Shown piece by piece: positions 1 to 9,745 of a stretch of 64,000 bases of DNA. The stretch is from contig JAQXBM010000002.1 in assembly GCA_029252405.1 (NCBI GenBank), positions 62,001 through 126,000 of the forward strand, given 5' to 3'. This stretch comes from Crocinitomicaceae bacterium. Its GTDB lineage: Bacteria; Bacteroidota; Bacteroidia; Flavobacteriales_D; Crocinitomicaceae. Both the position numbers and the translations under genes were made by a program. A model generated the notes under the pieces. That model saw only the letters and a list, made by a program, of their open reading frames with translations, was not told where the DNA came from and made no database searches. Each line of letters starts with the position of its first letter. Position 1 is the stretch's first letter.

Positions 1-2045
1 GAAGTTGTCCAAGTTCCTGTATTTGTTGACCCAGATACATTTCCACTCAGGATAACTTCTGACTCAGTTGCACACACAACCAGATCTGCTCCTGCAAAGA
101 CAGTTGGTGCTTCAGTGAAGAAGATTGTCAAAGAATCTACGTCATCCGGACATGAGAAAAAGCTACCAGCCGAGGTGAGGTACAAGACCACACTGTCGTT
201 GGCAATATCCGTTGGAGATGGTGTGTAAGTCGTCGATAGATTCCCTGGATTACCGAAGGCTCCACCATTTCCTCCTGTCCAATTCGCACCTGCCGCAAAA
301 TTGACATTTCCAGAAATAGGCACTATACCCACGTTGTTGGTACAATACGAATCATCGTTTCCAGCTTCAGCAACGGGAGATTGAATGAAGTTGACAATCA
401 CGGTATCGCTAACAGGGTTACAATTCCCCGTCGATTCCAAAATGAATGTCAAAGGACCTTGTGTGTAATCACCAGGACTGAAGTCGTAAGTGGTCGATAA
501 GTTTGTTGGATTGTTGAGGGTTCCAGTTCCATTTTCAACAGTCCAGATACCGGTTGTGGCCCCTCCAGATACGCTTCCGTTCAAATCAATTGAAGCAACA
601 CCGTTACACAGCGTAGTATCATTCCCAGCAGTTGTAATCACCTTTCTGTTAAAGGAAGACATGTAATGATAGAGGCAACCAGTTGTAGCTCCACCATTAA
701 TCACCCCCAAAGAAAACAGTCCAGTTGAGTTCGTGATCAAGTTTTGCGTTCCAACGGCAATATCACCAGTCGGATAATCGATTTGAGCTCCACGCCATAC
801 CCCACCAGTTCCTGGTACGATGTTGAACGCAGCTGCAGGAACCAAAGCTGGATTCCCGTTTAATTGGAAATTCGTGTGATCGCCATCTCGACAGAGAATG
901 TTTAGCAAGAATGATTGAGCGTTGTTTCGTCCAAAGGCGACTTCATCAGAACCTGCACAATTCGAAGGAGGAATGATCGCCATACCAAGCTCACAACCGT
1001 ATCCTGACATGTGAACAACGTACACAGGATTATCAGAAGTAATCGAGGTGAGGGGTTGCAAGATCGAATATTGAAAGGTACTCCCTTGATTCATTAATTG
1101 AGTCGTAACGGCACCATCATCGATGGTCACATTTGTGAAATTCTCGCTTGCAATAATGAAAACGGATTCATCCGATCCAGGGTTCAGGAAGCCTCTGTTG
1201 ATGATGTAATCATTCCCGATTACATCAGTTGGCACAATTTGATCTCCCATTAAATCGAAACAGCCTCCTCCACCAGAGGGATTCACGGAATCGTCATTAA
1301 TGGTGACAGAAACAGGTTTATCAGATACGACAATTGATCCACTGAGCGTATTGCCCGGATCGCTAGTCAATTGGGTGGTGTTCTGGCAGGTGTAAACGTT
1401 TCCTGCGACAGGCAAAAACACTGAATATGTGACGTTAGCCGGGTGACCTCCAACAACGCTAGTGCGTGGGGTAATGTACACTGTTGTGTTGTCCTCCGTT
1501 GCAATAATCGAAAAATACTGATAAGGTTGTGTGACGACACCATCACCGTTTCTATCATTGGTAAGTAATCGATTGTTCCACAATGTCTGAAATGGCGTAA
1601 CAAATTCAGTTCCCATTCCATTTTGACCCTTTAATGAATAGGTCTCGGGGTTATTGGGTGTTCCTGGTGTAATGGTAATCGTATCAGAAACAAAGTCATA
1701 AACGACTGTGATTAATTCGTCTGAGGTAATTTTCACACCGGAAGTCAGAATGTTATCAGCGGGCTTACTTTCTAAGTCATCCACAATGTGATTCAAAGGA
1801 ATTGAACTCACCGTGCTAGCCGGAACAATAAAGGTTGTATCGTATCCTTGAGAAGGAAGTTGTAGTCGAACGTTTGAAGGTGTTGAGAAAGATGAAATAC
1901 GGAAAGCGAGTTGCGTATTGTTATCGTGATCAGGCGTCACCCAAGGCGCAGCAAACCAAAACAAGGTGTCAATTTGCGCGTGGACATTGCTCAACGTCAT
2001 TTGACCGAGAAAGAAAAGAAGAATGATATACTTTAGTCGCTTCAT
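1..2045 (-). CDS. Large secreted T9SS-type surface protein, IgGFc-binding-like N-terminus (3' end outside window)
   Basis: 681 codons are visible, starting at the ATG at 2045-2043; the C-terminus lies beyond the left edge. A signal peptide of about 24 residues (hydrophobic core, ending VHAQ) is followed by IDTLFWFAAP, matching the mature start of the paralogue at 3045-6485. Residues about 25-440 resemble the IgGFc-binding N-terminal domain found in bacterial adhesin-like proteins, with a conserved SGYGCEL segment. From about 450 on there are repeated units of roughly 95 residues with the pattern AG.D..C...L.G.VSG.TTG.W, probably Ig-like. It lies 14 nt after the PorP/SprF gene and is probably co-transcribed with it. 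A CHU_C-type sorting domain is expected outside the window but not seen. The ligand is unknown. Confidence 0.85.
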   Translation of the reverse strand, partial: MKRLKYIILLFFLGQMTLSNVHAQIDTLFWFAAPWVTPDHDNNTQLAFRISSFSTPSNVRLQLPSQGYDTTFIVPASTVSSIPLNHIVDDLESKPADNILTSGVKITSDELITVVYDFVSDTITITPGTPNNPETYSLKGQNGMGTEFVTPFQTLWNNRLLTNDRNGDGVVTQPYQYFSIIATEDNTTVYITPRTSVVGGHPANVTYSVFLPVAGNVYTCQNTTQLTSDPGNTLSGSIVVSDKPVSVTINDDSVNPSGGGGCFDLMGDQIVPTDVIGNDYIINRGFLNPGSDESVFIIASENFTNVTIDDGAVTTQLMNQGSTFQYSILQPLTSITSDNPVYVVHMSGYGCELGMAIIPPSNCAGSDEVAFGRNNAQSFLLNILCRDGDHTNFQLNGNPALVPAAAFNIVPGTGGVWRGAQIDYPTGDIAVGTQNLITNSTGLFSLGVINGGATTGCLYHYMSSFNRKVITTAGNDTTLCNGVASIDLNGSVSGGATTGIWTVENGTGTLNNPTNLSTTYDFSPGDYTQGPLTFILESTGNCNPVSDTVIVNFIQSPVAEAGNDDSYCTNNVGIVPISGNVNFAAGANWTGGNGGAFGNPGNLSTTYTPSPTDIANDSVVLYLTSAGSFFSCPDDVDSLTIFFTEAPTVFAGADLVVCATESEVILSGNVSGSTNTGTWTT

Positions 2046-2059
2046 GAGGCCTGTTTTTT

Positions 2060-3043
2060 CTATTTTTCTTCAATTGATTTTTGCAACTCTTCAATAATGC
2101 TCTTGTTGAGTTCATCGTCCTTTTCAGCCAACGAAGGCTTTTTCTTGCTGATGACATACGATAGCATAATCTCGTGCGATCCCGCTTGATAAGAACTCAT
2201 CCCCGTTAAGGTATAATCGAAGCCATACCCAAAACTGAACTTCTCACCGATTTGCATCCCCAAGGAGAGACCTACTGCATCATCTGATCTGAAGATCAAG
2301 CCTGCCCAGTATTTCTTGTTAAAGGTCGATTTCAACATAATGCTATACTGAATAGGCAGTGGTTTCACATACCGAATGAGGAAACTTGGCTGAATATCAA
2401 TTGGCATTTTTTTCTTCTTTGGATCTGCATTCAAATTGATGTTGAACCCTCCAATGGCTGTGTAATGAAATTCAAGGTTGCTATTGTACGAAGTGAATTG
2501 GATGTCTCGACTCAGCATGTGGTGCATCGATCCCATTAGGAAGAATTTCTCTGAGTAGAGGTGAAATCCAGAGCTGACATCAATCGCAGTAGCTGAGTAA
2601 ACGCTTCCGGTTAATACTTCATCTCCTTGGTCAGCCAATTGAGCATCGTACAATTTAACACGGTACTGCATGTATCCAGGTTGAATACCCAAGCCCAATT
2701 TTATCTTATCAGACAGTTTGAAATGATGCGCATAGTTCAAATAAACTCCAGTATTTTGAGTGATACCAGCTGTCTCAGAAATTAGAGAAATACCGTATCC
2801 AATTTTGCCTTCGTTTTTGAGAGATCCATTAAAATTCCCCATGATCAAACTAGGGGCTCCATCAAAACCAACCCACTGATTGCGGTAAGTGATATTCGCC
2901 TGATGAACCTCTCTACTTCCTGAAATGGCAGGATTGTAGTAATAATCATTCAACAAGAAGTTGGAATACACAGATCGCTGTTGGGCCGAAGCCGATGTGG
3001 CACAACCTAGAACAAATACGAGTATGATTAGTAATGTCTTCAT
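2060..3043 (-). CDS. PorP/SprF family type IX secretion outer-membrane protein
   Basis: 327 residues with a signal peptide (hydrophobic core ending SASAQQ). It continues with SVYSNFLLNDYYYNPAISGS, the typical opening of PorP/SprF proteins, and alternating beta-strand-like segments, predicting an outer-membrane barrel. The C-terminus is a charged tail (EKDDELNKSIIEELQKS) probably outside the barrel. Family members assist secretion or surface attachment of T9SS cargo and are usually encoded directly downstream of a CHU_C-domain protein. That is the arrangement here: it starts 1 nt after the stop of the 1146-residue cargo gene, so the two are surely co-transcribed. Family assignment is firm; its specific partner is inferred from the neighbours. 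Confidence 0.9.
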   Translation of the reverse strand: MKTLLIILVFVLGCATSASAQQRSVYSNFLLNDYYYNPAISGSREVHQANITYRNQWVGFDGAPSLIMGNFNGSLKNEGKIGYGISLISETAGITQNTGVYLNYAHHFKLSDKIKLGLGIQPGYMQYRVKLYDAQLADQGDEVLTGSVYSATAIDVSSGFHLYSEKFFLMGSMHHMLSRDIQFTSYNSNLEFHYTAIGGFNINLNADPKKKKMPIDIQPSFLIRYVKPLPIQYSIMLKSTFNKKYWAGLIFRSDDAVGLSLGMQIGEKFSFGYGFDYTLTGMSSYQAGSHEIMLSYVISKKKPSLAEKDDELNKSIIEELQKSIEEK

Positions 3044-3044
3044 C

Positions 3045-6000
3045 CTATTTCTTGGTATTAAGAATTAACACGGTACCCTTAAAAACATCCTCCTCATTGC
3101 CAACGTCATTTACATCTATTATATAGTAATACGTTGATTCTGGGAGTAATTCTCCATTATACCTTCCATCCCAAGGGAAGTTATATCCTTTAGAAAAGAA
3201 TATTTGCTGCCCCCATTGATTGTAAACTTCTACACGTGCATCTGGATAGAGCAAGTTGATGAAGTCCAATTTCCAGATATCATTTTTACCATCACCGTTT
3301 GGTGAAATAGCATTCGGAATCAGTGTCGTGATTTCATTGGTAACAGTGTTGATCGTGATCGACAGCGAAGTGCTATCTGAACAACCCAAAGCGCCAGTTA
3401 CGTATTGAGTGATGACATAGGTGCCATTGCTGAAGTAAGTATTTGTTGGATCTTCTTCGATGGATGTGTTGTTGTTTCCAAACTCCCAAAAGTAATCTGT
3501 CGCGTTTGTGGAAGTATTGATGAAGTTGAAAACTGCCCCAATGTTGAGTCCATTGTTGGTGTTGTAGCTGAATCCTGCTGTAGGGTACGGAGGTACATTT
3601 AGGTTCTGTACAATCGTGTCGTAACAACCATTAACCGTTCCTACAATGTGAGTGATGTCGTAATCTCCTTGGGCAGTGAAGAGCTGTGTAGCATTCTCGG
3701 TAGCACTGCTTCCCGCTCCACCAAAATCGTAAAACCAGTAATTTAAAGCATCACCACTTGTCGAGTTGTCTGTGAAATCAACAATAATTTGATTGTTTGG
3801 ACAATCCGAAGAGGCTGTAAAGGCGGCAACAGGAACTTCAAAGGCATCTACATTTTGAGTAATGCTATCCGAACAACCAATGTTCGACGTTACGATCAAT
3901 TGAACTGCATAAGTCCCAGCGCTTGCAAAAGGATGAGAAACGTTCGGGTCGGTTGAAGATTGACCATCTCCAAAATCCCACTCCCAAGAAGTCAAAGTAC
4001 CAAATCCTGGTAAAGAGAAATCGGTAAAGTTGGATGCATCATACAGACACTCTTCTGTGAAACTGAAATTGGCAAATGGAGGAGCGACGAAGGAAATCTG
4101 AACTACGTCATTTTCCGATGCGCATCCTGCATTATTCGTTGACGTCAAGGTTAAGAACAAGTTCCCAGACGATATTTCAGAGGCAGTTGGCGTGTAGGTC
4201 GCATTCAAGTCTGTATCGCTTCCGTTGTACGTTCCACTTCCTCCAGACCAGATTCCAGTATTTGTTGGGCCAGTAATCGATCCGCTTAAATCTACGCTTG
4301 CATCGTTCGAACAAACGAGGAAATTTGTACCCGCATCTACAACTGGTGCAGGAGTGAATACAACAACAATACTATCGTATTCTGGCGAACAACTGCCGTT
4401 CCCTGTCGATTCCAACAAAAGCATAATTTCTCCACTGGCGATATCTGCAGGACTCGGTTGATAATCCGCGTTTAAATCCAAGTTGTTTGGTTGAAAAACA
4501 CCACCACCAGAAGTTGTCCATTTACCGGTGCTTGTCGCGCCAGAGACAGATCCACTCAGCGATACAGTTGCCGCGTTTTCACAAACCATAATGGTGTCCA
4601 CGCCAGCATCTACCACTGGAGGTCCAGTAAAGGTGATTTCCATGGTGTCGGTTTCTGCTTCGCAGTTTGCCATGTTGGTTGAAGTCAAAACAAGTTGTAC
4701 GACCCCTGCGCTTAAATCTGCTGCGGAGGGTAAGTAGCTTGCGTCTAATGTATCAGGGTCAGGATCGAATGTTCCAGTTCCCAAAGTGCTCCAAGTTCCT
4801 GTTGATGCGCCTCCACTAATTGCACCAGCGAGCTGAGTTGCAGAGTTGTTTTCGCACAAAGTCTGATCTGCCGAAGCCGAAACGATCGGTGCGGGAGTAA
4901 CATCCAAAATAATCGTGTCTTTTCTATTTGGACAACCTCCCGTTGAATTTAATATGAGTTGAATTGGCGAAATCAAGGTGTCCAATGGACTTGGAACATA
5001 TTCGTTTGTCAAGGTGTTTGATGAAAGGGCAAAAGAACCAAATCCGCTCGTACTCCACGATCCGGTAATGTCACCTCCGCCAATGAGACCATCTAAGGGT
5101 AATGTTCTGTTGGCACAGATAGTTGTGTCATTACCCGCTGTCGCGAAAGGATAGGATACAAATTCTGATAAGTATGTATATCCAGCACCTGAACCACTAT
5201 TCCCTTGGATAATTCCCAGACCAAAAATATCACCCGAATTGGTTACTTCGCTGTATGATCCAACAGGAATGTCAGAAGTTGACAAGTAAATGGCGGCCAT
5301 TTTGTAGCTCCCAGCGGTTCCTGGAACATCCACAAATTGCGGAGCGGTAATCAAAGTCGTATTTCCGTTTATTGCAAATTGACTTTCAAATCCAGTTCGT
5401 GTGTAAAGCATTAATCCTAAAGAATCGCTGGTAGTACGTGTGAAAGCGGTTGAGTAAGTTCCTGCACAACTAACATGTGGAACTTGCGCGCCACTTAGTT
5501 CGCAACCATATCCTGATGCATGCCAAACATACACTGGTTTTGTTGTTTCAATGTGCGTTTGTGGATCATTCAGATCGATTTCGTAGGATTCACCCCAATT
5601 TATTAAGGTTGAATTAGTTCCTGAGTTGGTAACGGTTATTCCCGTTCCATTTTCTGTGGCCAAAACATACGCTCTATCGAATGAGGAGGTTCCTTTATTG
5701 ATGGCAAATTTTGTTCCAGTGAATGACGCATTCGTTATTTGATCTCCCATCGAGTTCGAGCAAGAACCTTCCGTTAATGCGCCTGAAAAAAGTGTCAATG
5801 CGATCGGTTTATCCGAAGAAACAATTGACCCAGATAAGGAAGATGCCCCAGAGACATTCATGTCGCGCGCACTGTAGGTTTCTCCCTCATTCAGGATAAA
5901 AGAGAAAGTTGAATCTTGTGGATGTCCAGTTATTGCCGTTCGCGGTGTAATTAAAACAGTAGTTCCGTCTTCACTTGCAACGATGTCAATCGATGAAAAA

Positions 6001-6485
6001 GATACTGGAGTAGTCACTGCATTATCCCAATGATTTTGAAAAGGTGTATAGAAGTTTGTCCCGAGAGCTTTCGAACCTTTAAGCGAAAAGAGTTCCTTAT
6101 TTGTGGCTGAGCCCAATTCATAAAACGCTCCAATTGCACCTGTGGATTCAATTTTTAATCCGTTGTTGGAGACAGTATTTCCCGCTGGACTTTCAATTAA
6201 GGCCAAGAAAGGTGTAAGATCAATACTGTTCGTGCTGTTCGCAGCAATGCTAACCGAAATAGGTGTGAAAGCCCCATTGGCAGGCAAGGATACCGTTACT
6301 GTAGCTGGATCAGCATACGTCATGAAGCGCAATTGAATAGGAGAGTCTCCCTCTGAAGCAGCAACTTCAGGAGCAGCAAACCAGAACAAAGTGTCCACCT
6401 GAGCAGTAATTTGAAAAAAAGCGGAAAGGAATAGCACGAATGCTAAACACTTCGGAAGGTTGTTCCGCATAGAGTTGGTTTTCAT
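3045..6485 (-). CDS. Giant T9SS cargo protein: IgGFc-binding-like domain, Ig-like repeats, PKD domains, CHU_C sorting domain
   Basis: 1146 residues. Order: signal peptide of about 29 residues; IgGFc-binding-like region (about 30-430, with SGYGCEL); four Ig-like units of about 95 residues with the AG.D...C...L.G...G.TTG.W pattern; three PKD-like domains (WEWDFGDG and the degenerate YDFGG and WEFGNN); and a C-terminal gliding-motility-associated domain (about 1060-1146: PNAISPNGDGKND, VEVYNQWGQQIF, WDGRYNGE, YYYIIDV). That last domain is the type-B signal for T9SS export, so the protein is predicted to be on the cell surface or secreted. It is first in the minus-strand operon with PorP/SprF and the truncated paralogue. 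An adhesive role is inferred from the domains. Confidence 0.9.
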   Translation of the reverse strand: MKTNSMRNNLPKCLAFVLFLSAFFQITAQVDTLFWFAAPEVAASEGDSPIQLRFMTYADPATVTVSLPANGAFTPISVSIAANSTNSIDLTPFLALIESPAGNTVSNNGLKIESTGAIGAFYELGSATNKELFSLKGSKALGTNFYTPFQNHWDNAVTTPVSFSSIDIVASEDGTTVLITPRTAITGHPQDSTFSFILNEGETYSARDMNVSGASSLSGSIVSSDKPIALTLFSGALTEGSCSNSMGDQITNASFTGTKFAINKGTSSFDRAYVLATENGTGITVTNSGTNSTLINWGESYEIDLNDPQTHIETTKPVYVWHASGYGCELSGAQVPHVSCAGTYSTAFTRTTSDSLGLMLYTRTGFESQFAINGNTTLITAPQFVDVPGTAGSYKMAAIYLSTSDIPVGSYSEVTNSGDIFGLGIIQGNSGSGAGYTYLSEFVSYPFATAGNDTTICANRTLPLDGLIGGGDITGSWSTSGFGSFALSSNTLTNEYVPSPLDTLISPIQLILNSTGGCPNRKDTIILDVTPAPIVSASADQTLCENNSATQLAGAISGGASTGTWSTLGTGTFDPDPDTLDASYLPSAADLSAGVVQLVLTSTNMANCEAETDTMEITFTGPPVVDAGVDTIMVCENAATVSLSGSVSGATSTGKWTTSGGGVFQPNNLDLNADYQPSPADIASGEIMLLLESTGNGSCSPEYDSIVVVFTPAPVVDAGTNFLVCSNDASVDLSGSITGPTNTGIWSGGSGTYNGSDTDLNATYTPTASEISSGNLFLTLTSTNNAGCASENDVVQISFVAPPFANFSFTEECLYDASNFTDFSLPGFGTLTSWEWDFGDGQSSTDPNVSHPFASAGTYAVQLIVTSNIGCSDSITQNVDAFEVPVAAFTASSDCPNNQIIVDFTDNSTSGDALNYWFYDFGGAGSSATENATQLFTAQGDYDITHIVGTVNGCYDTIVQNLNVPPYPTAGFSYNTNNGLNIGAVFNFINTSTNATDYFWEFGNNNTSIEEDPTNTYFSNGTYVITQYVTGALGCSDSTSLSITINTVTNEITTLIPNAISPNGDGKNDIWKLDFINLLYPDARVEVYNQWGQQIFFSKGYNFPWDGRYNGELLPESTYYYIIDVNDVGNEEDVFKGTVLILNTKK

Positions 6486-6597
6486 TTAGTATTTAGAGTA
6501 GTGTCAAGCATTAAAGTGCCTCGAACAAAAATAAGCGAAATTTTTTAATTGCCTATAAATCATCTTTAAACATGAGAGTTTGATTGAGCTTTTCCTG

Positions 6598-6627
6598 TTG
6601 TTTCAAATCTAAATAAACCTATATTTG
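6598..6627 (+). promoter_or_regulatory. Bacteroidota-type promoter of cysS
   Basis: TTG at 6598-6600, a 19-nt spacer, and TATATTTG at 6620-6627 match the -33/-7 consensus TTG-N19-TAnnTTTG. The cysS start codon follows 25 nt downstream, leaving a short leader. Confidence 0.65.
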
Positions 6628-6652
6628 TTCCAAACACCAATCGAATTTATAC

Positions 6653-8119
6653 ATGTCAAGTATCAGTGATCAATTACATATCTACAACTCCTTGAAAGGA
6701 AGTAAGGAGCAGTTCAAACCCGTAAATGAAGGCTTTGTAGGATTGTATGTTTGTGGACCAACGGTTTACAGCAATGTTCACCTAGGAAATTGCCGATCAT
6801 TTATCTCTTTCGATATGGTGTATCGCTATTTGATTCACCTCGGATACAAAGTGCGATACGTTCGAAACATTACGGATGTTGGTCACCTTGTAGATGACGC
6901 GGATCAAGGGGAGGATAAAATTGCAAAGAAGGCACGTTTGGAACAATTGGAGCCGATGGAAATTGTCCAACAATACACGGTAGACTTCCACAAAGTGATG
7001 GATCAGTTCAATGCTTTTCCTCCGAATATCGAACCAACAGCAACGGGACACATCATCGAACAAATCGACATGATTCAAGCGATTTTGAAAAACGGCTTTG
7101 CCTACGAATCGAATGGTTCGGTTTACTTCGATGTTGAGAAATACAACGAATCACATCCGTATGGAGAACTTTCTGGTCGCAAGATCGAAGATTTGATTTC
7201 CAATACGCGCGAACTGGATGGACAAGACGAAAAACGAGCACCATTGGATTTTGCACTTTGGAAAAATGCTTCAGATGAACATTTGATGAAATGGCCTTCG
7301 CCTTGGGGAATGGGATTCCCTGGTTGGCACCTTGAATGTTCAGCAATGAGCACGAAGTACTTGGGTGAAGAATTTGATATTCACGGAGGAGGAATGGATT
7401 TGAAATTCCCTCACCACGAATGTGAAATTGCTCAAGGAACGGCTTCAAACGGAAAAGCACCTGTTCGTTATTGGATGCACGGAAACATGCTGACCTTGAA
7501 TGGAAAGAAAATGTCAAAGTCGACAGGAAACAGCATCCTTCCGCATGAGTTGTTTTCGGGAGAGAACAATCTTCTCGAGAAAGGATACGATCCAATGACC
7601 GTGCGTTTCTTCATGATGCAAGCACATTATCGCTCTACTTTGGATTTCACTTCTGACGCATTGTCAGCAGCAGAAAAAGGATATACAAGACTGGTAGAAG
7701 CAATGGAGGTTCTCGAGAATTTGAAAGCGTCCAATGAATCTTCTCAAAACGTTAGTGAGTTGATTTCGAAGTTCTATCAAGCAATGGACGATGATTTCAA
7801 TACACCAATCTTGGTGGCTCATCTCTTCGATGCAGTGAAGTTCATCAATTCTATCAACGATGGGAAAGCGACAATTTCTTCAGATGATTTAGCGACACTT
7901 CAATCGGAAATAAAAGCCTTTGTGGTGAATGTTCTTGGTTTGAAACAAACTTCATCTCAAGGAGAAACACGCCTGAAACCTGTGATGGATTTGGTGTTGG
8001 ATCTTCGATCAGAAGCTCGCTCAAACAAAGATTGGGGAACCTCTGACAAAATTCGCGACGGACTTGCAGCCGCCGGAATTGTTGTCAAAGATGGAAAAGA
8101 AGGAACTTCTTGGAACTAA
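6653..8119 (+). CDS. cysS: Cysteinyl-tRNA synthetase
   Basis: 488 residues, normal length for the family. It charges tRNA-Cys with cysteine in the cytoplasm. Class I signatures are clear: the HIGH-type motif is HLGN at residues 43-46, following CGPTVY with zinc-ligand Cys34, and KMSKS lies at about 286-290. Further zinc ligands sit in WHLECSAMS and [10 protein letters not shown]-terminal helical tRNA-binding domain follows. The ATG has a consensus promoter upstream. The stop interlocks with the stop of the convergent gene at 8116 (4-nt overlap). Assignment is secure. Confidence 0.98.
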   Translation: MSSISDQLHIYNSLKGSKEQFKPVNEGFVGLYVCGPTVYSNVHLGNCRSFISFDMVYRYLIHLGYKVRYVRNITDVGHLVDDADQGEDKIAKKARLEQLEPMEIVQQYTVDFHKVMDQFNAFPPNIEPTATGHIIEQIDMIQAILKNGFAYESNGSVYFDVEKYNESHPYGELSGRKIEDLISNTRELDGQDEKRAPLDFALWKNASDEHLMKWPSPWGMGFPGWHLECSAMSTKYLGEEFDIHGGGMDLKFPHHECEIAQGTASNGKAPVRYWMHGNMLTLNGKKMSKSTGNSILPHELFSGENNLLEKGYDPMTVRFFMMQAHYRSTLDFTSDALSAAEKGYTRLVEAMEVLENLKASNESSQNVSELISKFYQAMDDDFNTPILVAHLFDAVKFINSINDGKATISSDDLATLQSEIKAFVVNVLGLKQTSSQGETRLKPVMDLVLDLRSEARSNKDWGTSDKIRDGLAAAGIVVKDGKEGTSWN

Positions 8120-8781
8120 ACCTCCCTCTTGCCAAAAGAGTATCGTAATCCTCCCAAAACAGATAAATGCTGATCAAAGAAGGAACCTGAGTATGTTAGT
8201 GATCTTCTGTACGCAGTAACTAAACCAAGTTCTGCGTTTATTGAAATTCGTTTGGTAATCGGCACATCCATTCCGAAGGAAACAGCCAACTCCGCACTCA
8301 ATGTCCGATTGGAATAGTATGATTCCGTTGAACTGATTTCAGAAGTATAAATAGTATAGTTAGGATAAGCTGGGACAGAATCAATGATATATGTTTCCGA
8401 CGAAAACCTTCCAAAATGCTCCAAGTAACCGGCTCCCAAAGTTGCACCAACATAGAACACCTCGGTTTCAAGAAACCCAAGTTTTCGCTGTACGCCCGCC
8501 TTCAAAGAATAGTTCTTTTTTCTTGAATAACTGCTGGTGTAATTAATCAAACTGTCAGTATAGATGGGAATTCTGCTTGAGTTAGAACGAATCTGCGATC
8601 CAGCTGCAAACGACACAATGATACTAAACGGTGACTTAAAATGAAACCTAGAGTCGAACTGAAAGCGCTCCATATCATAGGTCGATGTCTTCAGTCCAAC
8701 GTCGAACTTATACTGGGCGAAAGAGCATGAGGACATAATTACGAATACGATGAGAAAGAAAGAAGTTTGAAATGACCTCAT
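8116..8781 (-). CDS. Predicted outer-membrane beta-barrel protein, tandem paralogue 2
   Basis: 221 residues from the ATG at 8781-8779. That start is preferred because it gives a clean signal peptide ([19 protein letters not shown]...FAQ) and lies 1 nt after the upstream paralogue's stop; a longer reading from 8892 would overlap that gene. The mature protein starts [23 protein letters not shown] and shows alternating strands ending in LRYSFGKRE, typical of small outer-membrane barrels. It is clearly homologous to its neighbour at 8783-9454. No specific function is recognisable. The pair shares one transcript, and the 3' end overlaps cysS by 4 nt. Confidence 0.8.
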   Translation of the reverse strand: MRSFQTSFFLIVFVIMSSCSFAQYKFDVGLKTSTYDMERFQFDSRFHFKSPFSIIVSFAAGSQIRSNSSRIPIYTDSLINYTSSYSRKKNYSLKAGVQRKLGFLETEVFYVGATLGAGYLEHFGRFSSETYIIDSVPAYPNYTIYTSEISSTESYYSNRTLSAELAVSFGMDVPITKRISINAELGLVTAYRRSLTYSGSFFDQHLSVLGGLRYSFGKREV

Positions 8782-8782
8782 T

Positions 8783-9454
8783 TTATTCCCTTTTGCCAAA
8801 TGAATATCGCAATCCTCCTGAAACATTACCCTGCAGGTCGATGAACGATTGCGGATAATCAAGTGATTTCTTATAAATACCTGCAAAGGCAATTTCCGCG
8901 TTAATAGAAAAACGCTTCGTTAGAGGTATATCCATTCCGAAGGAAATTCCCAGTTGCGCATTGATCGCACTAGTTCGGTTTAAGTCGTCGCTCGAACTGA
9001 TTTCATTCCAGTCGTTGTATAAATATGGACTTCCAGACAGTGTCGAGTCGGATTGAACAAAATAAGTTGCAGTGTAAGACCTGTTTTGCTGCTGTTCATG
9101 ACCAAACCCAATAGTGGCGCCGGCATAGAAAACATCTGAAGCCAAGAAACCAAGTTTCCGTTGAATACCAATTTTTAGCGTATTACTTGTTGCCCTGAAA
9201 TGGTTCTGAGTGAGGTCAAACAGACTATCACTGTAAAATGAGGTTTGTGAAGAACTGCCATAGCTGCGGGATCCAGTCGCAAGTGTAACGACGATCGAAT
9301 ACCGATTGTTTAAATGGAACCTCGATTCCAATTGGAGTCGTTCCATTTCATAAGACGAGGCTTTCAATCCAATGTCATATTTGTATTGCGCGAACGAAGC
9401 GGACGATACAAAGATGAAAATGAAAAGAGAAGCAATGCTGATTTTAACTTTCAT
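8783..9454 (-). CDS. Predicted outer-membrane beta-barrel protein, tandem paralogue 1
   Basis: 223 residues with a signal peptide (MKVKISIASLFIFIFVSSASFAQ). The mature part begins YKYDIGLKASSYEMERLQLESRF, nearly the same as the downstream copy, and ends LRYSFGKRE. Conserved stretches include QRKLGFL, FYAGATIG and SFGMDIPLTKRFSINAE. The alternating hydrophobic pattern and terminal aromatic strand suggest an eight-strand outer-membrane barrel. The two copies arose by tandem duplication, and divergence is greatest in the presumed external loops. It is first gene of the pair; no consensus promoter was found just upstream. Function unknown. Confidence 0.82.
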   Translation of the reverse strand: MKVKISIASLFIFIFVSSASFAQYKYDIGLKASSYEMERLQLESRFHLNNRYSIVVTLATGSRSYGSSSQTSFYSDSLFDLTQNHFRATSNTLKIGIQRKLGFLASDVFYAGATIGFGHEQQQNRSYTATYFVQSDSTLSGSPYLYNDWNEISSSDDLNRTSAINAQLGISFGMDIPLTKRFSINAEIAFAGIYKKSLDYPQSFIDLQGNVSGGLRYSFGKRE

Positions 9455-9745
9455 GAGATTTAATTTTAAGGGTTTGGTAGCTTAACGGGGGCGAAATTGA
9501 CTTCGTATGCGGACCTTGAAAGATTTATTATTGCGCAAATCAGCCGCTTTTATTCAAATCGCATTTGGGGTTTAACGATTCTCACTCAATAATGAGTAAA
9601 GAAGGGATGCTTATCAAATTCGGTTCTCTTATTATTTTTAATCTTGATGCTTTCGCATCGGCTTGATCCACAAAAAAATCTGTATTTTCATCGTCCCAAA
9701 GAATTGTATAAGAAACGAGGCTTCGTCCTCCCTTAGATAAAGAAA

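Noticed and set aside
7053-7595. 180-codon minus-strand frame within cysS
   Set aside because: It is antisense to a fully conserved synthetase and has no homology-like features.
9455-9745. Possible tRNA or riboswitch upstream of polA
   Set aside because: Only a 5-bp GATGC hairpin is seen; no cloverleaf, T-arm motif or known riboswitch core.
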